A stretch of DNA of 64,000 nt from Tomocerus qinae (Eukaryota; Arthropoda; Collembola; Entomobryomorpha; Tomoceridae): contig CM034547.1 in NCBI GenBank assembly GCA_020055645.1, positions 15,780,513-15,844,512 on the forward strand. The letters are read 5' to 3'. Both the position numbers and the translations under genes were made by a program. The stretch's first letter is position 1. Every line of letters begins with the position of its first letter. Below are positions 62,401-64,000 of this stretch, piece after piece. The notes under the pieces were generated by a model, which worked only from the letters and a program-made list of their open reading frames with translations, made no database searches and was not told where the DNA came from.

Positions 62401-64000
62401 CCTAATGGCGGAATTTTAGGGTTTTGCTTGGTCGAGTTTCTAAGGAGGGCTAAGCTATCTAAAGTAGGTTTACATTAGAGATAACTAGCTGTGTACACAG
62501 AAAAATATGATGCTGTAGTTTAATAACTACCTATTCTATGTAATTTTGGAAGTGTTCATCATATTCATCTAGTAGGTAGTAGTCGTGGTATGAAATGTAT
62601 TAGTGCGGGTTGTATTTCAGTCTATTACAGTAATAATGAGCTGAACAAATGTACATGAAATATGTACAAGTGATTCTATGAGTGAATAATGTAATGTAAT
62701 GGTTAATGGCAGTCGAAGGAGCCAAGGCAAGTAGAGAACAGTTGAAAAAATATCGTCAGTCCAAAGTGGTTTGGTTTTCTTGAGGGAAGTTTCTGTAGGT
62801 AATTTAGTGCCGGAGGTGCCAATGTATTTATGATGAGGAATGCATTACATTATGCATGCAAATGAAATCCACTCGTTTTGTTTCGTTTCGTAGCCGGTGG
62901 CCCAGGGGCCTGGTGACTAGCACTGCCTCGGGAAAACTTAACGACCAAAACGATCCAAATCCAAAGAAGTCGAAGCGAAGTCAAGTCAACTTGTCTGAAG
63001 GCAAGTCCAGTTTGCCAGAGCGTCTTGTACATGTCCAATATACAACTAAACAATACCATGAATCAAGTCAAAATGCTATATACAGCTATAATATGCGAAC
63101 GAAGCTAACAATAAGACAAGTCAGCACAAAAATGCTCATAACAAATCCAAAACAAGGCAAGAATGGAAGTGAATGGGAGATGCATAATGAAATGAAACAA
63201 TCCAACAACAGTTTCCTTCCCTAAAGGGTCTTAATTCCATTTTATATCTACTTCTCTCCCATTTACCTCTCAGCCAAATATTATTAGTCCTATCATATCG
63301 TTAGTTATGTTACGCTCGATCCTCCGTGCTTTTCATACACCAAAAACACTCTTCATAACTCACGCTAATATGGATACCTGCGAGATACATAGTCAACTGC
63401 ATACTTAAATAGACATCTGCACGTATTTTTTGCATAACATGTGTGCAACTTAATAGGAATAGTCAAACTCAAACCATACTCACAATTGGCTACAGGTAAT
63501 ATGACGTTCTAACTGTTTCAATACACATAAAAATAAAGCAACACTGCCACAAGTGACCAATGAATAAATTCTGGTACCTATAAATACACATCTGACTACA
63601 TCATACTACATAATGCCCATTGTCTATTCCCACTTACCTGAATCATGTACTTCCAAACCCATAATATATATTTCACTACCTATGGGAAGACCTCCAAGGC
63701 ATATTATGTACACTTGCCACATAAAACTCAGATACCAAATGTGATATTGTATTTTTATACTTTCAAGAAATAATGATCATGATCACATGAGAATCTTATT
63801 AGCAAACTAGGAGCCACCCATACAAGGAAGCCTACCCTACAGAAACAAACATTTTCCATCTATCGTCTTGGGTTATTGCTTTGAACAAATCATAAATACA
63901 AATTAAGCAAAAATCATTTTATTCCATTAAGTTTTATTTCTCTTTGCTCCATTTTACGACGTTATTAATTAGTAGGTATCAAACATTGACAGTTTGTACA
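59480..64000. other. 3' flank, no supported gene
   Basis: An AATAAA at 59800-59805 may end the second cysteine-rich transcript. The rest shows no recognisable exon or RNA gene. The open frame at 62856-63224 (122 codons, basic and polar) lacks family features and splice partners. A string near 62342 (ttttttaagccgccctgg) resembles the end of the MITE at 18709-18884, but no second end was found. Confidence 0.45.

Noticed and set aside
62894-62935. Possible tRNA-SINE head (ggtggcccagggg A-box-like string)
   Set aside because: No B-box follows at the expected distance and the spacing differs from a tRNA. Repeat status cannot be shown from one copy.

Overview
The window is animal nuclear DNA: A+T-rich, gene-poor, with genes split by mostly short GT-AG introns and scattered small inverted-repeat transposons. 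The F-box protein style, a beta-alanyl-dopamine-hydrolase-like C45 peptidase and two tick-carboxypeptidase-inhibitor-like proteins suggest an arthropod, perhaps a springtail (Collembola) or another non-insect hexapod/crustacean. That assignment is inference. All gene models below were spliced by hand; exon phases were checked so that every junction keeps the frame.

Layout. 1-856: non-coding, with a palindrome-rich MITE-like block. 857-2126 (+): F-box protein gene lacking its first exon and carrying an apparent frameshift near its 3' end. 2127-33733: about 31.6 kb with no convincing gene, holding a short Tc1/mariner-like MITE, a tRNA-like relic, a 33-bp direct repeat and a microsatellite. 33734-37964 (-): inositol monophosphatase. 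41017-46422 (+): SKIV2L (Ski2) RNA helicase, 18 coding exons, divergent from the phosphatase gene. 48909-51758: repeat-rich block with a duplicated segment, a 1.77-kb foldback transposon with terminal inverted repeats, and a second small hairpin element. 52337-54597 (+): C45 (tan-like) N-terminal-nucleophile hydrolase, 7 exons. 56692-57681 and 58793-59479 (+): tandem paralogues encoding secreted two-domain cysteine-rich proteins. 59480-64000: no supported gene.

The most interesting signal is in the phosphatase gene. Its two exons encoding the substrate-binding and WDxAAG region exist twice in tandem (35005-35275 and 34417-34659). The two copies have identical exon lengths (91 and 61 nt) and phases, and both can join the same upstream exon and the same last exon. 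Splicing in both copies creates an immediate stop, so the frame enforces mutually exclusive use. The copies differ at the residue equivalent to Glu213 of human IMPA1 (Glu in one, His in the other), so alternative splicing may switch substrate preference. The second notable find is the pair of tandem secreted proteins: each has two six-cysteine modules, each on its own phase-1 exon, and each ends 3-4 hydrophobic residues after the final Cys-Cys, as expected of a carboxypeptidase inhibitor tail.
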